This document shows, piece after piece, positions 1 to 7,559 of a DNA stretch of 41,022 nt; the stretch's first letter is position 1; each line of letters opens with the position of its first letter. The position numbers were made by a program, and so were the translations under genes. Source of the stretch: JAYZDP01 sp036337765 (GTDB taxonomy: Bacteria > Acidobacteriota > Thermoanaerobaculia > Multivoradales > Multivoraceae); the NCBI GenBank assembly GCA_036337765.1, contig JAYZDP010000035.1, forward strand, positions 1-41,022, given 5' to 3'. The notes beneath the pieces are model-generated. The model worked only from the letters and a program-made list of their open reading frames with translations, had not been told where the DNA came from and did not search any database.

Positions 1-182
1 GTCGCCGCGATCACGGAGACGAATCCACCCTGGTCGATCCAAACCGTGAAGTCTACGTCGACCACGTTGGACGAAGGATCGATGCCTGTCGGGGTGATCC
101 GAATGCCCTGATAGTGAGAGCCAAACGCGGGTACCGACACCCATAGAACCAGGGACACCACTATCGCGAGACGCTTGAGCAT
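1..182 (-). CDS. Exported protein, 5' end only
   Basis: The gene runs off the left edge; about 60 residues are visible. The ATG is at 180-182, with a good Shine-Dalgarno (GAAGGAG) about 6 bases upstream. The product begins MLKRLAIVVSLVLWVSVPAFG, a clear Sec signal peptide with a basic start, a hydrophobic core and a likely cleavage after AFG. The visible mature part (SHYQGIRITPTGIDPSS...) is rich in beta-type residues and matches no family I can name. It is probably periplasmic or secreted. No promoter stands out upstream. Confidence 0.7.
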   Translation of the reverse strand, partial: MLKRLAIVVSLVLWVSVPAFGSHYQGIRITPTGIDPSSNVVDVDFTVWIDQGGFVSVIAA

Positions 183-401
183 GACCGGCTCCTTCAACAA
201 GAACAGGGATTCTCTCCAAGGGTTCTTGGATAGCGAACTGGAGAAAGCTAGCACAAGACGAAGTTTGCACAGGCCCGCATCACAGGATCTGGAGTGGTAG
301 GACGGTCGGGAAGACCGAGATATGCGCTGCTCGGAGCGGGTGACAGGCATACAGCCCTGACTCGCTTCTCAGGGGCTGCACTGCCCTACCCACCCCGCAG
401 G

Positions 402-1016
402 TCACGCTAGCCACAACGCAGCCTGTAGGAGCCTCTCAGGGCCTCCAGAGGCGTAAGTAAGGCGCTTACATATGTGAACTTCCGCCATGGTCAGCACGTC
501 GGGGTCGCTCCAAAGCTGGTTCGCTTCCTCCTCGTCGCCGATCCATTCGAGGGCAGCTGCGAGGTTCCATCGGATGGTCTCGGAACGGCCCTGGTCGAGC
601 TCCTAGGCTCGCCTGAAGTGCGGCAGTGAACGCTGCACGAAGGGGATGTACTCGGGGGTACTGAAGCTTGTAGGCAGGGGCCATGAAGTGCGAGTAGCCG
701 AGCTACGGTTTCCGCGGCTGCCACGGCGCCGGGCTCTTGTGTCAGCTCGAGTAGCTTCCTGGCCGCCGAGGCAGCGCCGGCGTACTCCCGGAGTACTGGA
801 GTGTGCGTTGGCTACGCCGAGCAGGCAGGCCACGCACTCGCCACCGGCTTCGCGGTTGTGCGCCTGAAACGCCTTCAGCGCGGGCCTGGCCTTGCCCTTC
901 AAAAGAAGCTCGACCGCATCGGCTACGTCGGGCTCCTGGGCATAGGCCTGAAACGCAGGTGAGAGAAACACACCGAGCCCGAGAAAGAGCACAAGTGGCG
1001 ATGCTGTGATCGTCAC
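402..1016 (-). pseudogene. Decayed exported TPR-like protein
   Basis: Reading starts at GTG 1016, preceded at a good distance by a perfect AGGAGGT. The start encodes a signal peptide (VTITASPLVLFLGLGVF...) and then a helical repeat-like stretch (ADAVELLLKGKARPALKAFQ). The sensible protein changes frame near 785, continuing as YAGAASAARKLLELTQEPG. It changes twice more near 660-690, returning to the first frame as TPEYIPFVQRSLPHFRRA. An in-frame TAG follows at about 603-605. The same frame then continues plausibly as ELDQGRSETIRWNLAAALEW to a TGA at 402-404. Alternating alanine/leucine helices suggest TPR-type repeats. Several frameshifts plus a stop indicate a pseudogene; clustered sequencing errors are the alternative. 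Confidence 0.6.
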
Positions 1017-1185
1017 GTGTCGGATACCTCCTACCTTTGACAAGCACCATCGCAAGCAAGCTCCATTGGAGACTTCGATAGTCTGCAGTGCACGATGCCC
1101 AGGATCCCTTCCGACCTCCCAGCCATAGCCATGCACCGACGAAACTTCCTGCGCCTCTCCGCTCAGAGTCGCGAGGATTGAGGAC

Positions 1186-1707
1186 ATGAGCACCGAGCCC
1201 GCACGGCCGAGTTGGGACGAATACTTCATCCGCCTCGTCGACGAGGTCGCTAGTCGCGCGACCTGCGATCGCGGGCGGAGCGGATGCGTCATCGTTCGCG
1301 ACAAGCGCATCATCTGCACCGGATACGTCGGCTCCCCGCCGGGCCTGGCGCACTGCGACGAGGCCGGTCACTTCATGAAGAAGATGGTCGACGAGGACGG
1401 CACCGTCCGCAGCCACTGCGTGCGTACCATTCACGCCGAACAGAACGGCCTCTGTCAGGCGGCCCGCTACGGCCTGTCCCTGGCGGGCACGACGCTGTAC
1501 TGCACGATGGAACCGTGCAGAGTATGCGCGATGCTGATCACCAGCGTTGGCATCGGTCGAGTCGTGGCGAAGCGCCGCTACCACGCCGCGCAGGACACGC
1601 GAGACATCTTTGCGGAGGCGGGCGTGATCCTCGATGTCCTCGAGGATCGCCTCGAGGAGTACGACGATCAGAGCGGAGAGGGCACCGGCGAGGGCGCCGC
1701 CGGATGA
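1186..1707 (+). CDS. dCMP deaminase family protein (ComEB-like)
   Basis: A 173-residue zinc-dependent deaminase of the cytidine/deoxycytidylate deaminase fold. It probably converts dCMP to dUMP, feeding dTMP synthesis in the cytoplasm. The zinc and catalytic signature is visible: HAE at 83-85 (His ligand, Glu proton shuttle) and PCRVC at 110-114 (ligands Cys111 and Cys114). Extra Cys and His residues around 57-78 are typical of dCMP deaminases. The acidic, glycine-rich tail (SGEGTGEG) is probably disordered. Its TGA overlaps the ATG of cmk (ATGA), so the two pyrimidine nucleotide genes are translationally coupled. A GAGGA-type ribosome site precedes the ATG. Substrate choice between dCMP and related nucleotides is inferred. 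Confidence 0.88.
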   Translation: MSTEPARPSWDEYFIRLVDEVASRATCDRGRSGCVIVRDKRIICTGYVGSPPGLAHCDEAGHFMKKMVDEDGTVRSHCVRTIHAEQNGLCQAARYGLSLAGTTLYCTMEPCRVCAMLITSVGIGRVVAKRRYHAAQDTRDIFAEAGVILDVLEDRLEEYDDQSGEGTGEGAAG

Positions 1708-2363
1708 TCATCACCATCGACGGCCCGGTCGCTGCGGGCAAGACGACCGCGGCACGAGAGCTGGCGATTCGGCTCGGATACACGCTGCTGGACACCGGGG
1801 CGATCTACCGCAGCCTCGCCCTCAGCGCGAGAAATCGGGGCATCGACTATGAAGACGAAGCCGCACTCGCGACCACAGCAGCCGGGCTCGGCCTGGTGTT
1901 CCGGTTCGAGGGTGGGAGAAACCGTGTGCTCCTCGACGGCGACGACGTGACCGAAGCCATCCGGCACCCGGACGTGTCTCAGGCGGCCTCGATCGTGTCG
2001 GCACTTCCCGATGTCCGGGCCGCGCTGCTGGAGCTGCAGCGACAGATCGCTCGGCGTGGAAAGGTGGTGGCCGAAGGCCGGGACACCGGCACGGTGGTCT
2101 TCCCCGACGCAGACGCGAAGTTCTTCGTCACCGCCGACGACGAGGTCCGCGCCGCGCGCCGTCACCGCGAGCTGCACCAGAAGGGGCGAGACGACTCCCT
2201 CGAGCAAGTGCTGGCCGAGCTGCGCGACCGCGATTCGAGAGACTCGAGTCGCGAGGTCGCCCCGCTCGTACCGGCCGACGACGCCACCATCATCGACACC
2301 ACCGGGCTCGACGGCGAAGCCGTAATCCGGAAGATCCTCGGGGTACTCGCCGAGCGAAGCTGA
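1704..2363 (+). CDS. cmk: Cytidylate kinase
   Basis: A 219-residue (d)CMP kinase, the usual length for the short bacterial form; it phosphorylates CMP and dCMP with ATP. The P-loop is GPVAAGKTT (7-15). The NMP-binding motif DTGAIYR spans 30-36, EGRDTGTVVFP begins at 124, and an RDxxDSSR lid motif lies near 190. The P-loop has Val-Ala-Ala where enterobacterial Cmk has Ser-Gly-Ser, a variant I associate with several non-proteobacterial lineages. The start is the ATG overlapping the deaminase stop. The open frame extends upstream, but only the sequence from this ATG is cmk-like. rpsA, a common neighbour of cmk, is not present. The gene converges on the following lipoprotein gene with a gap of only 6 bases. 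Confidence 0.95.
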   Translation: MIITIDGPVAAGKTTAARELAIRLGYTLLDTGAIYRSLALSARNRGIDYEDEAALATTAAGLGLVFRFEGGRNRVLLDGDDVTEAIRHPDVSQAASIVSALPDVRAALLELQRQIARRGKVVAEGRDTGTVVFPDADAKFFVTADDEVRAARRHRELHQKGRDDSLEQVLAELRDRDSRDSSREVAPLVPADDATIIDTTGLDGEAVIRKILGVLAERS

Positions 2364-2369
2364 GCCGAG

Positions 2370-4172
2370 CTAGTCGCCGGAGCCGGTCGCGGTGGGGGCA
2401 GGAGTGGGGGCGCCGGGCTTCTCGATCCACCAGGCGCGAGTGCCCGGCAGAAAATTAGTCACCCCCGACGGCGACGTCTGGACGCCGCGCACCCGCTTGG
2501 AGAAACCCCAGGTGGTCGTGTAGTTCCACATCCAGAGCACCGGCTGGTCGTCGTAGACCAGCCGGTGGATCTCGCGGAAGTGCTCGGCGCGCTTGGCGCG
2601 ATCGAGCTCCATCTGAGAGACGTCGAAAAGCTCGTCGACTTTCGGGCTCGAGTAGCTGTCGTAGTTGCGCCCGTTGTCGATGGCGTAGGTGTGAAGGAAG
2701 TTGCGCCAGATATCCGGATCGGCGAAGACCTGGTAGGTGTCGACGTGAGCGGTGTACTCGTGCTCGGTCATCTTCTTGGTGCGGATCGCGTTCTCGTGGA
2801 TCTCGGTGTCGAAAGACACGCCGATCCGACGCAGGTCGGCGCGGAAGATGTCGGCGAAGCGCCTGGCGTCGACGAAGGATTGAGGCAGGTTCAGCACGAA
2901 GTGAAACTGGACCCGCTGGCCATCGATGTCCTTGTAGCGCCAGCCATCGTCGGGGTCGGTCACCCAGCCGGCTTCATCGAGTAGCGCCGCCGCCTTCTCG
3001 AGGTCGTACTCGAGCGGCACGACTTCGGGGTTGTGGCACCAGTGAGTGGGGCCGAACATGCCGTTGGAGGGCCGATAGAGGTTCCAGGTCACCGTCCGCA
3101 GCACGGTCTCGCGGTCGTAGGCATGCGCCATGGCTTGGCGCACACGCCGATCAGTGAAAAACGGAGTCTTGCCGCTCTGATCCCAGCCGACATATGCCTG
3201 CATCCACCGCGGCTTCCACGCTTTGACACCGATGTCGAGGAACTCGGCGTCGTTGGTCTGGCTGCCGTGCTGCTGGACGGTGAACCAGATGTCGTCGAGG
3301 TGGCCCTGGCGAAACTGCAGAAGCGCCGTATTGCGGTCGGGCTGACTGGTGATCACCTGCCGCTTGATCGGTGGCTTCTGGAAGGGGTAGTCCTCCCACC
3401 GCTCAACCACCACCCGGTCGCCGGGGATCCACTCGACGAAGCGATACGGCCCGTTGCCGACGCCGACCTCTCGTTTGAAGCGGTTGAAGAACTCGCTCGT
3501 CATCATCGTCGGATCCTTGGCCCGCTCTTCGGGGTTGTCGAGCAGATGCTTGGGAACCGTCCAGAAGTAGAGGTTGTCCAAGCGCACCGCGGACAACCGC
3601 TGATGCACGACCTCGAAGGTGTGGTCGTCGATCACACGAATGTCGTCGATCTCCTCCACCTTGTGCTTGGCATCGAGCGCCGGAACACCGGGGTCCTTCG
3701 CCATCAGGTAGGAGAAGCGCACGTCGTGTGAGGTAAACGGCACACCGTCGTGCCACTTCAGAAACGGGTAGAGATGAACCCGGTGGACGAGGCCGCCCTC
3801 GAGCTCCTCGACACTCTTGACGAGGTTCTCGTTCCAGACCGCCTGCATATCTGCATTGCGATGCACCAGCGGATCGAAGAGCAGCTCGTGTAGATAGCCG
3901 TCGGCCCAGGCGCGATTGAACATCGCGTTCATCGACGTCGGCAGGTCGAGCGCGTAGCGCACCAGCGTGGCCTCTGTGTCGGCCCGATGCCGATTCTCAT
4001 CGGATAGGGTCTCGAACAGCGACGGCGGGTTCACGGCAGGGTCGGCCGCAGGGTCGTAGGTGTTCGGCGCCTGCGAAGACCGTTGGGTCGGATCGCCCTG
4101 ACACGCAACCAGCATGAGCATGAGCAGCACCCAAGCTACGGCGGGAGAGTGCACGAAACGACCGGATGCCAC
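2370..4172 (-). CDS. ABC transporter substrate-binding lipoprotein, family 5 (peptide/nickel type)
   Basis: A 600-residue extracytoplasmic solute-binding protein of the SBP_bac_5 (OppA/DppA) family. It carries a lipoprotein signal with lipobox LVAC (Cys24). Family features include an N-terminal lobe segment near residues 80-90 (YLHELLFDPLVHRN), a WHDG motif and the typical Thr/Ser-rich C-terminal lobe. Its likely role is binding oligopeptides or a similar ligand in the periplasm. No permease or ATPase genes adjoin it, so it is an orphan that must share a transporter encoded elsewhere or serve as a receptor. The start is a GTG (4170-4172). This overlaps by 7 bases the start of the divergent CotH gene, leaving no room for a separate promoter. 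A later GTG at 4154 would remove the overlap but also the arginine before the signal core. Confidence 0.9.
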   Translation of the reverse strand: MASGRFVHSPAVAWVLLMLMLVACQGDPTQRSSQAPNTYDPAADPAVNPPSLFETLSDENRHRADTEATLVRYALDLPTSMNAMFNRAWADGYLHELLFDPLVHRNADMQAVWNENLVKSVEELEGGLVHRVHLYPFLKWHDGVPFTSHDVRFSYLMAKDPGVPALDAKHKVEEIDDIRVIDDHTFEVVHQRLSAVRLDNLYFWTVPKHLLDNPEERAKDPTMMTSEFFNRFKREVGVGNGPYRFVEWIPGDRVVVERWEDYPFQKPPIKRQVITSQPDRNTALLQFRQGHLDDIWFTVQQHGSQTNDAEFLDIGVKAWKPRWMQAYVGWDQSGKTPFFTDRRVRQAMAHAYDRETVLRTVTWNLYRPSNGMFGPTHWCHNPEVVPLEYDLEKAAALLDEAGWVTDPDDGWRYKDIDGQRVQFHFVLNLPQSFVDARRFADIFRADLRRIGVSFDTEIHENAIRTKKMTEHEYTAHVDTYQVFADPDIWRNFLHTYAIDNGRNYDSYSSPKVDELFDVSQMELDRAKRAEHFREIHRLVYDDQPVLWMWNYTTTWGFSKRVRGVQTSPSGVTNFLPGTRAWWIEKPGAPTPAPTATGSGD

Positions 4173-5665
4173 CCCGAGACGCTAGCAGACCTACGATCCT
4201 GAGCTTGGTGGCGCTCTGCGCTCTCCTGGCAGCGGCGGCGTTCGGCCTGCGCCGATTCGTGGACCAGGCCTTCGAGGATCGCGACCTGGCGCGGTACCGG
4301 CGAGGCTTCGTAACCAGCGAAGAGCTCGGCCAGTCGCGGCTCGATCAGTTGTTGCGCTCGATAGGGCTGATTCGACCCATGTTCTGGCTAGGCGCAGACC
4401 CGGAAGTCGGCGCACTCTCCAGCCGACCGGGACCCGCTGCCTGGCTCGCCGGAGCTCAGACGACCCTGGAGCGCCAGTCCCGGCAGGGCGTTGCACAAGA
4501 GGCTTCCTACCGCGGTGTCCGTGTCATGTCGATCGCCATCCTCGAGCAAAGCTGGGAGCGTCTTCAAAAGCAACCACACCTGCGCGGGCCCTCCTCGGAG
4601 CAGCCAGCCTGGATGACGCTCTTCGAGGGGGACCGACAGCTGTGGTCCACTCCCGTCGGCATTCGTGTTCAGGGAAACTACACGCGGAAATTCGACAAAC
4701 AGCGCAGCTATCAGTTGCTCTTTCATCCAGCCTACGGATCCGCCGCCCTCCCCGCGCACCTGCTCGGGTGGTCGCCCGCTGGAGACATCGAGCGCCTCCA
4801 CATCGCCAACGACACCCGTCGTCGAAATGGCATCCACTGGCGCCTGACCAACCAGATCGCACTAGATATCGCCCACCGGATCGGAGCCCTCACTCCGCAG
4901 ACCGCGCCGGCCCTGCTCTACGTCAACGGCGAGTCACGTGGCCTGTTCTTCCTCACCGAACGGCTCAGCGACGACTACCTGAGGCGCAGCTACGGCCACG
5001 CAGATTTTGCCATCGTCGATACGAAGAGCCGCGACTTCCCCAACGGTCTCGAGTCGCACTTTCTGCCGGTCGCCTACAAGGTCAGAAGAGCGACAGGAAT
5101 GAACGATCTTGAAGCCGATGTGGACCTGGACAATCTCATCAGCTGGATGCTGTCGATTGCCTTCTGCGGCACTCGAGACGAGTTTCAGGGACTGATGCTG
5201 CGCGACCTCACCGCTGCCGGTAGCAGATGGCACTGGATCAACTGGGACATGGATATCTCCTTCGAGCCGGACCCCTACCGACGCGGCGATAGCAGACAGA
5301 TCGACATGGTCCGCTCGCTACTCGTCCGGGGCGAACGCGGCGATTTTCGGCAGCGGGCTCTGAAGCGCCTGTGGCGTTTCGACCCAGGCTTTCGCGTTCG
5401 CGTCTCAAGCGCCGTGGACTCCGCTCTGGCGCGAGTCACCCCTGCGTACCTCGACGACCTCCTCGACCACTACCGCGAGATCCTGGAGCTCTACGAAGTC
5501 GAAGACCTGACGTTCTTGCCGCTCTTAGAGCAGTATCTCGATCGACGACCGCAGGTTGTGCGGGAGCAGTTCGACCGCCAGCTCAGTATCCCGTCACCAG
5601 AAGATCCCGCCCGCAAGAGGTGGCGTCGCCAACGTCTCCGTCGCCAACGGGAGTTGGCCCGCTAG
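4166..5665 (+). CDS. CotH-family kinase-like protein
   Basis: 499 residues: one N-terminal membrane segment (about 10-27), then a CotH domain. Conserved CotH elements are visible. RVQGN plus Lys178 and Ser181 (167-181) correspond to the family's R-x-RGN-S...K motif. YVNGESRGLFFLTERL (252-267) is present, and WINWDMDISF (357-366) supplies the putative metal-binding Asp361/Asp363. CotH proteins are atypical protein kinases, first known from Bacillus spore coats. Exported, membrane-anchored versions occur widely in bacteria with unknown substrates. VTC-domain and DUF4956 genes follow on the same strand, a partnership I recall from other bacteria. The ATG at 4166 has no obvious Shine-Dalgarno and overlaps the start of the divergent gene. 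Confidence 0.85.
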   Translation: MPPRDASRPTILSLVALCALLAAAAFGLRRFVDQAFEDRDLARYRRGFVTSEELGQSRLDQLLRSIGLIRPMFWLGADPEVGALSSRPGPAAWLAGAQTTLERQSRQGVAQEASYRGVRVMSIAILEQSWERLQKQPHLRGPSSEQPAWMTLFEGDRQLWSTPVGIRVQGNYTRKFDKQRSYQLLFHPAYGSAALPAHLLGWSPAGDIERLHIANDTRRRNGIHWRLTNQIALDIAHRIGALTPQTAPALLYVNGESRGLFFLTERLSDDYLRRSYGHADFAIVDTKSRDFPNGLESHFLPVAYKVRRATGMNDLEADVDLDNLISWMLSIAFCGTRDEFQGLMLRDLTAAGSRWHWINWDMDISFEPDPYRRGDSRQIDMVRSLLVRGERGDFRQRALKRLWRFDPGFRVRVSSAVDSALARVTPAYLDDLLDHYREILELYEVEDLTFLPLLEQYLDRRPQVVREQFDRQLSIPSPEDPARKRWRRQRLRRQRELAR

Positions 5666-5763
5666 GCCCGCCACCCGGAATAGCCTCCCACTCTGGAACT
5701 GCGCGTATACTCGCGCGGCTCCGGGAGCGCCTCCGGCGCCAAGAAGGCCCGGCACCACAGCGC

Positions 5764-6432
5764 ATGTCCGACCGCCAGACTCACGACTACGAGCTCAAGT
5801 TCGAGGTGGCGAGCTCCGCGCGCGCGGCGGTGACCGCCTTCCTCGCTGCTCATTGCGAGCCTGACCCCCACTACCCCCACAACAGGGTGGTTTCTCTCTA
5901 CTACGACACGCCAGACCTGCGCTGTCTCTACGAGAAGCGCGACGGCGATCGCTACAAGACGAAGGTCCGTGTCCGCTGGTACGAGGACGCGCACGCAACG
6001 ACGGCGGCCTGGATAGAGATCAAAAGACGCATCGGTTCAGCTCGGGCCAAGGTCCGGCTTCGAACCGACCGGGCGCCGGCCGGCCTCATTTCCAACTCCG
6101 CGCAGCCATGGAGTCCCGCACGAGCCCTGCTCGAGCAGGGGCACCTTTGCCCGCGGCCGCTTCAGCCGACGCTGCTGATCTCCTACCGCCGCGATCGCTT
6201 CGTCGAACGCTACTCCGGATCACGCATCTGCATCGACAGCGACCTTCAATATCGCACCATGTCGTCGAATCGATCTCTCCAGACTCGATTGCCCGGCTAC
6301 CCCTGCGTCATGGAGATCAAGGGCACACGCCCTGACCCACCGCCCGCGATCCACGGGCTGGCCCACCTCGGACTTCGCGCCACCAGCTTCTCGAAATACA
6401 GCATCTCGGCGGACGCTATGCTCGCGTACTGA
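5764..6432 (+). CDS. VTC-domain protein (polyphosphate polymerase type)
   Basis: 222 residues, essentially one VTC domain. This is the tunnel-shaped triphosphate-tunnel fold which in yeast Vtc4 makes polyphosphate from ATP. The basic and acidic tunnel residues are in order: E10-x-K12, YYDT (46-49), K66/R69/R71, EIKRR (85-89), K96/R98/R100, YRRDRF (141-146), IDSD (157-160), MEIK (183-186) and FSKY (209-212). Cytoplasmic activity is expected, since there is no signal or membrane segment. The start is the ATG at 5764, inside a longer open frame whose upstream part overlaps CotH and is not VTC-like. It lies 98 bases after CotH and 21 before the DUF4956 gene, so probably one transcript. Activity as a polymerase is a family inference. 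Confidence 0.88.
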   Translation: MSDRQTHDYELKFEVASSARAAVTAFLAAHCEPDPHYPHNRVVSLYYDTPDLRCLYEKRDGDRYKTKVRVRWYEDAHATTAAWIEIKRRIGSARAKVRLRTDRAPAGLISNSAQPWSPARALLEQGHLCPRPLQPTLLISYRRDRFVERYSGSRICIDSDLQYRTMSSNRSLQTRLPGYPCVMEIKGTRPDPPPAIHGLAHLGLRATSFSKYSISADAMLAY

Positions 6433-6453
6433 TCCGCGGACGGCGACAAACCA

Positions 6454-7152
6454 ATGCAAGAGCTAGGACGAACTCTCGAGACACTGCAGGGGCTCGCCGA
6501 CCGCGAGATGGAAGACATCGGCGGACCGATCTTCGCCATCGTGCTCGTCGTTTCGACCCTCTGCGCTTCCTTCGTGAGCCTGCTCTATCGACGCACCTAC
6601 AGCGAACGAGCCGTCGGCACCGACATCCACCGCGCCTTTCCGCTGCTCGGCCTCTCGATCACGGCGATTTTCATCTGCATCCAGTTCTCGTTGCCGCTGT
6701 CCCTCGGCCTGCTTGGAGCACTCTCCATCGTGCGCTTTAGAACTCCGATCAAGGAGCCAGAGGAGATCGGGTTTCTGATGGTGGTGATCGCGACCTCGCT
6801 CGCCTGTGCGACGTTCAACTTCGTCTTCCTGAGCTTGATTCTGATCGTCGCCACGGTCGTCGTCGTGGCGCAGGAGCTACTGGCGGGCACCAGCGGATCG
6901 CTGCGTGGAGTGGTTCTGTTGAGCGTCTCGGCTGAGGGCTTCGACGACAAGCGCCAAGATCTGCTCGACCGGCTCGAGACGGCGATGCCCAGCGGGCGCC
7001 TGGAGAGCCTCGTTCGCAACGACGGCGAGGTGGCGATCAGCTACAGCTTTCGCAAGCTGGCGCCGCAACAGGCAGGGGCGATAGAGGACGCGGTCACAGC
7101 TACGGTCGAGCCATTGCGGTACTCGATCAGCTACCAACGTCCCCTGACATGA
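6454..7152 (+). CDS. DUF4956 membrane protein
   Basis: 232 residues. About four membrane segments fall in residues 25-45, 60-90, 106-122 and 122-140, followed by a soluble C-terminal domain of about 85 residues. The hallmark of DUF4956 is present at 88-107: GALSIVRFR followed by TPIKEPEEIGF. Its function is unknown. Its habitual partners, VTC and CotH proteins, precede it here. One reading is that it acts as a membrane partner or channel for the polyphosphate polymerase, by analogy to yeast VTC where synthesis is coupled to translocation; that is inference. The stop overlaps the ATG of the next small gene (ATGA). Confidence 0.9.
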   Translation: MQELGRTLETLQGLADREMEDIGGPIFAIVLVVSTLCASFVSLLYRRTYSERAVGTDIHRAFPLLGLSITAIFICIQFSLPLSLGLLGALSIVRFRTPIKEPEEIGFLMVVIATSLACATFNFVFLSLILIVATVVVVAQELLAGTSGSLRGVVLLSVSAEGFDDKRQDLLDRLETAMPSGRLESLVRNDGEVAISYSFRKLAPQQAGAIEDAVTATVEPLRYSISYQRPLT

Positions 7153-7559
7153 AACGCGCGTGGCTGGGGCTGATCGTCCTGGCGACGATCGCCATCTGGC
7201 TCGAGCAGCTCCCTTCGACCGAAAACGCCCGCCGAACGCTACGGTCCCAGACGGTCGACGCCAGCGGTTTCGGCAGCAGCCGCCTTCCCCACCTGCTGTC
7301 CGCGATCGGAGCTCTGCGCCCGCACGAATGGAGCAGCAGGAGGACCGGCCACAGCATCACGGGCCAGGTCGCCCGATCGCGGATCGTGGCGACCAGGCCT
7401 CGCAGACGTCCGATCGCCAGAACCAGATACCCCAGGTTCAAGGAATCGGTCCAGGCGACCGCTCGGCAGCTCGAGCTCGAGATCTTCGCCCGCCATCGCC
7501 CTCGCGAGCTGCGCACCGGCCGCGAGAATGCACGCGCGGCGGAACGAAGTGCGTTCTAG
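7149..7559 (+). CDS. Small basic protein with N-terminal membrane anchor
   Basis: 136 residues, starting at an ATG that overlaps the DUF4956 stop (ATGA), so translation is probably coupled. The first 20 residues (MKRAWLGLIVLATIAIWLEQ) form a signal anchor or signal peptide. The rest is arginine-rich (RPRRRPIARTRYPRFKES) and resembles no family I know. It ends 4 bases into the convergent serS gene. The composition of the second half is odd, and other frames over the same bases are also open, so the annotated C-terminal part could be the result of a frameshift. The operon position argues that at least the N-terminus is genuine. Confidence 0.45.
   Translation: MKRAWLGLIVLATIAIWLEQLPSTENARRTLRSQTVDASGFGSSRLPHLLSAIGALRPHEWSSRRTGHSITGQVARSRIVATRPRRRPIARTRYPRFKESVQATARQLELEIFARHRPRELRTGRENARAAERSAF

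Noticed and set aside
214..231. A 12-base match (TCTCCAAGGGTT) between the left edge and the crcB leader
   Set aside because: Dozens of chance 12-base matches are expected in 41 kb; surrounding bases do not align.
3033..3731. Open frame opposite the binding lipoprotein
   Set aside because: Antisense shadow; no motif, and the minus strand carries an intact lipoprotein with family features.
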